DNA of 6,052 nt from Candidatus Zixiibacteriota bacterium (GTDB lineage: Bacteria > Zixibacteria > MSB-5A5 > GN15 > PGXB01): assembly GCA_030642025.1 (NCBI GenBank), contig DAOWOO010000096.1:1-6052 (forward strand). The letters run 5' to 3'. Below, piece after piece: positions 5,829-6,052 of this stretch. The notes under the pieces are model-generated. The model was not told the origin of the DNA. It saw only the letters and a list, made by a program, of their open reading frames with translations, and made no database searches. Made by a program: the position numbers and the translations under genes. How positions within the stretch are numbered: position 1 is the first letter of the stretch; each line of letters starts with the position of its first letter.

Positions 5829-6052
5829 CTAATTCTCTTCTTCTTCAGGAGGCGGTGGGTTTTTCAATTTCTCAACCTGGGACTGGGCATAGCTTGTATC
5901 CGGGCTCTCGGGGTGATGCTTTAAAAACCCTTCAAACCATTCAATCGCTTTGGTCGTATCGCCCATCTTTCGGTAGGTTATAGCCGTCCAGATTTCAGCA
6001 TCGGCGGCTGTTTCAAGGCTCTCGAATGTCTCCATAACCAGGCCGAATTGCG
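5829..6052 (-). CDS. TPR-repeat protein, C-terminal fragment (N-terminus outside window)
   Basis: The frame is open to the window edge (the first full codon, CAA, is at 6050-6048), so the Met at 6035 is probably internal and only the last 73 residues are visible. They contain a tetratricopeptide-like unit: AEIWTAITYRKMGDTTKAIEWFEGF-type helix pair with the usual small and aromatic positions, followed by a partial second helix pair ending SYAQSQVEKL. The protein closes with a low-complexity acidic tail, PPPPEEEEN. TPRs bind other proteins; no function can be given from this piece. The stop is 19 nt before gcvPB on the same strand, with no terminator between, so the two may share a transcript even though no known glycine cleavage component has this structure. 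Confidence 0.75.
   Translation of the reverse strand, partial: QFGLVMETFESLETAADAEIWTAITYRKMGDTTKAIEWFEGFLKHHPESPDTSYAQSQVEKLKNPPPPEEEEN

Noticed and set aside
5815..5850. TATAAA upstream of gcvPB as a promoter -10.
   Set aside because: No acceptable -35 hexamer at 16-18 bp spacing; the candidate region is the GAAGAAGAA tail of the TPR gene. Co-transcription with the TPR gene is simpler.

Overview
The window carries six protein genes, all on the minus strand, so they are read from high to low coordinates. In transcription order they are: the C-terminal end of a TPR protein (6052-5829), gcvPB (5809-4352), a two-domain ECF-type transporter ATPase (4276-2705), then the pyrimidine cluster pyrR (2450/2465-1866), pyrB (1869-937) and the first 311 codons of pyrC (935-1, running off the window). 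No rRNA, tRNA, CRISPR array, insertion sequence or phage gene was recognised. This is an ordinary bacterial chromosome segment with standard genetic code, moderate GC and tight gene packing. A two-subunit glycine decarboxylase P-protein plus a PyrR-headed pyr operon fits many anaerobic or environmental lineages (Firmicutes, Thermotogae-like, or FCB-type candidate phyla). I cannot place it further from sequence alone.

Region 6052-4293: the TPR gene and gcvPB are 19 nt apart and may be co-transcribed. gcvPB ends at a textbook intrinsic terminator (10-bp perfect stem, 8-T tail, 4327-4293). The ABC gene starts 17 nt after the T-run with no convincing promoter or Shine-Dalgarno sequence.

Region 4276-2705: a single 523-residue protein with two CbiO/EcfA-like ATPase domains. 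No EcfT or EcfS gene is present in the window. The first domain has Gln where the switch histidine normally sits.

Region 2704-1: the pyr operon. A near-perfect sigma70 promoter (TTGACA-16-TATAAT, 2633-2606) starts a roughly 150-nt leader. The leader opens with an element resembling the PyrR RNA-binding loop (2596-2563). It continues with a previously unlisted 37-codon leader ORF (2556-2443) whose Shine-Dalgarno lies in the 3' arm of that element and whose stop codon lies just past the probable pyrR start. There is no intrinsic terminator in the leader. The layout therefore suggests PyrR feedback acting on leader-peptide translation, and so by coupling on pyrR, rather than classical transcription attenuation. 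pyrR and pyrB overlap by ATGA, and pyrB and pyrC are separated by 1 nt, so the three genes look translationally coupled. PyrB and PyrC catalyse consecutive steps (carbamoyl phosphate to carbamoyl-aspartate to dihydroorotate) of UMP synthesis, and PyrR senses the end product. This leader is the most interesting part of the window.
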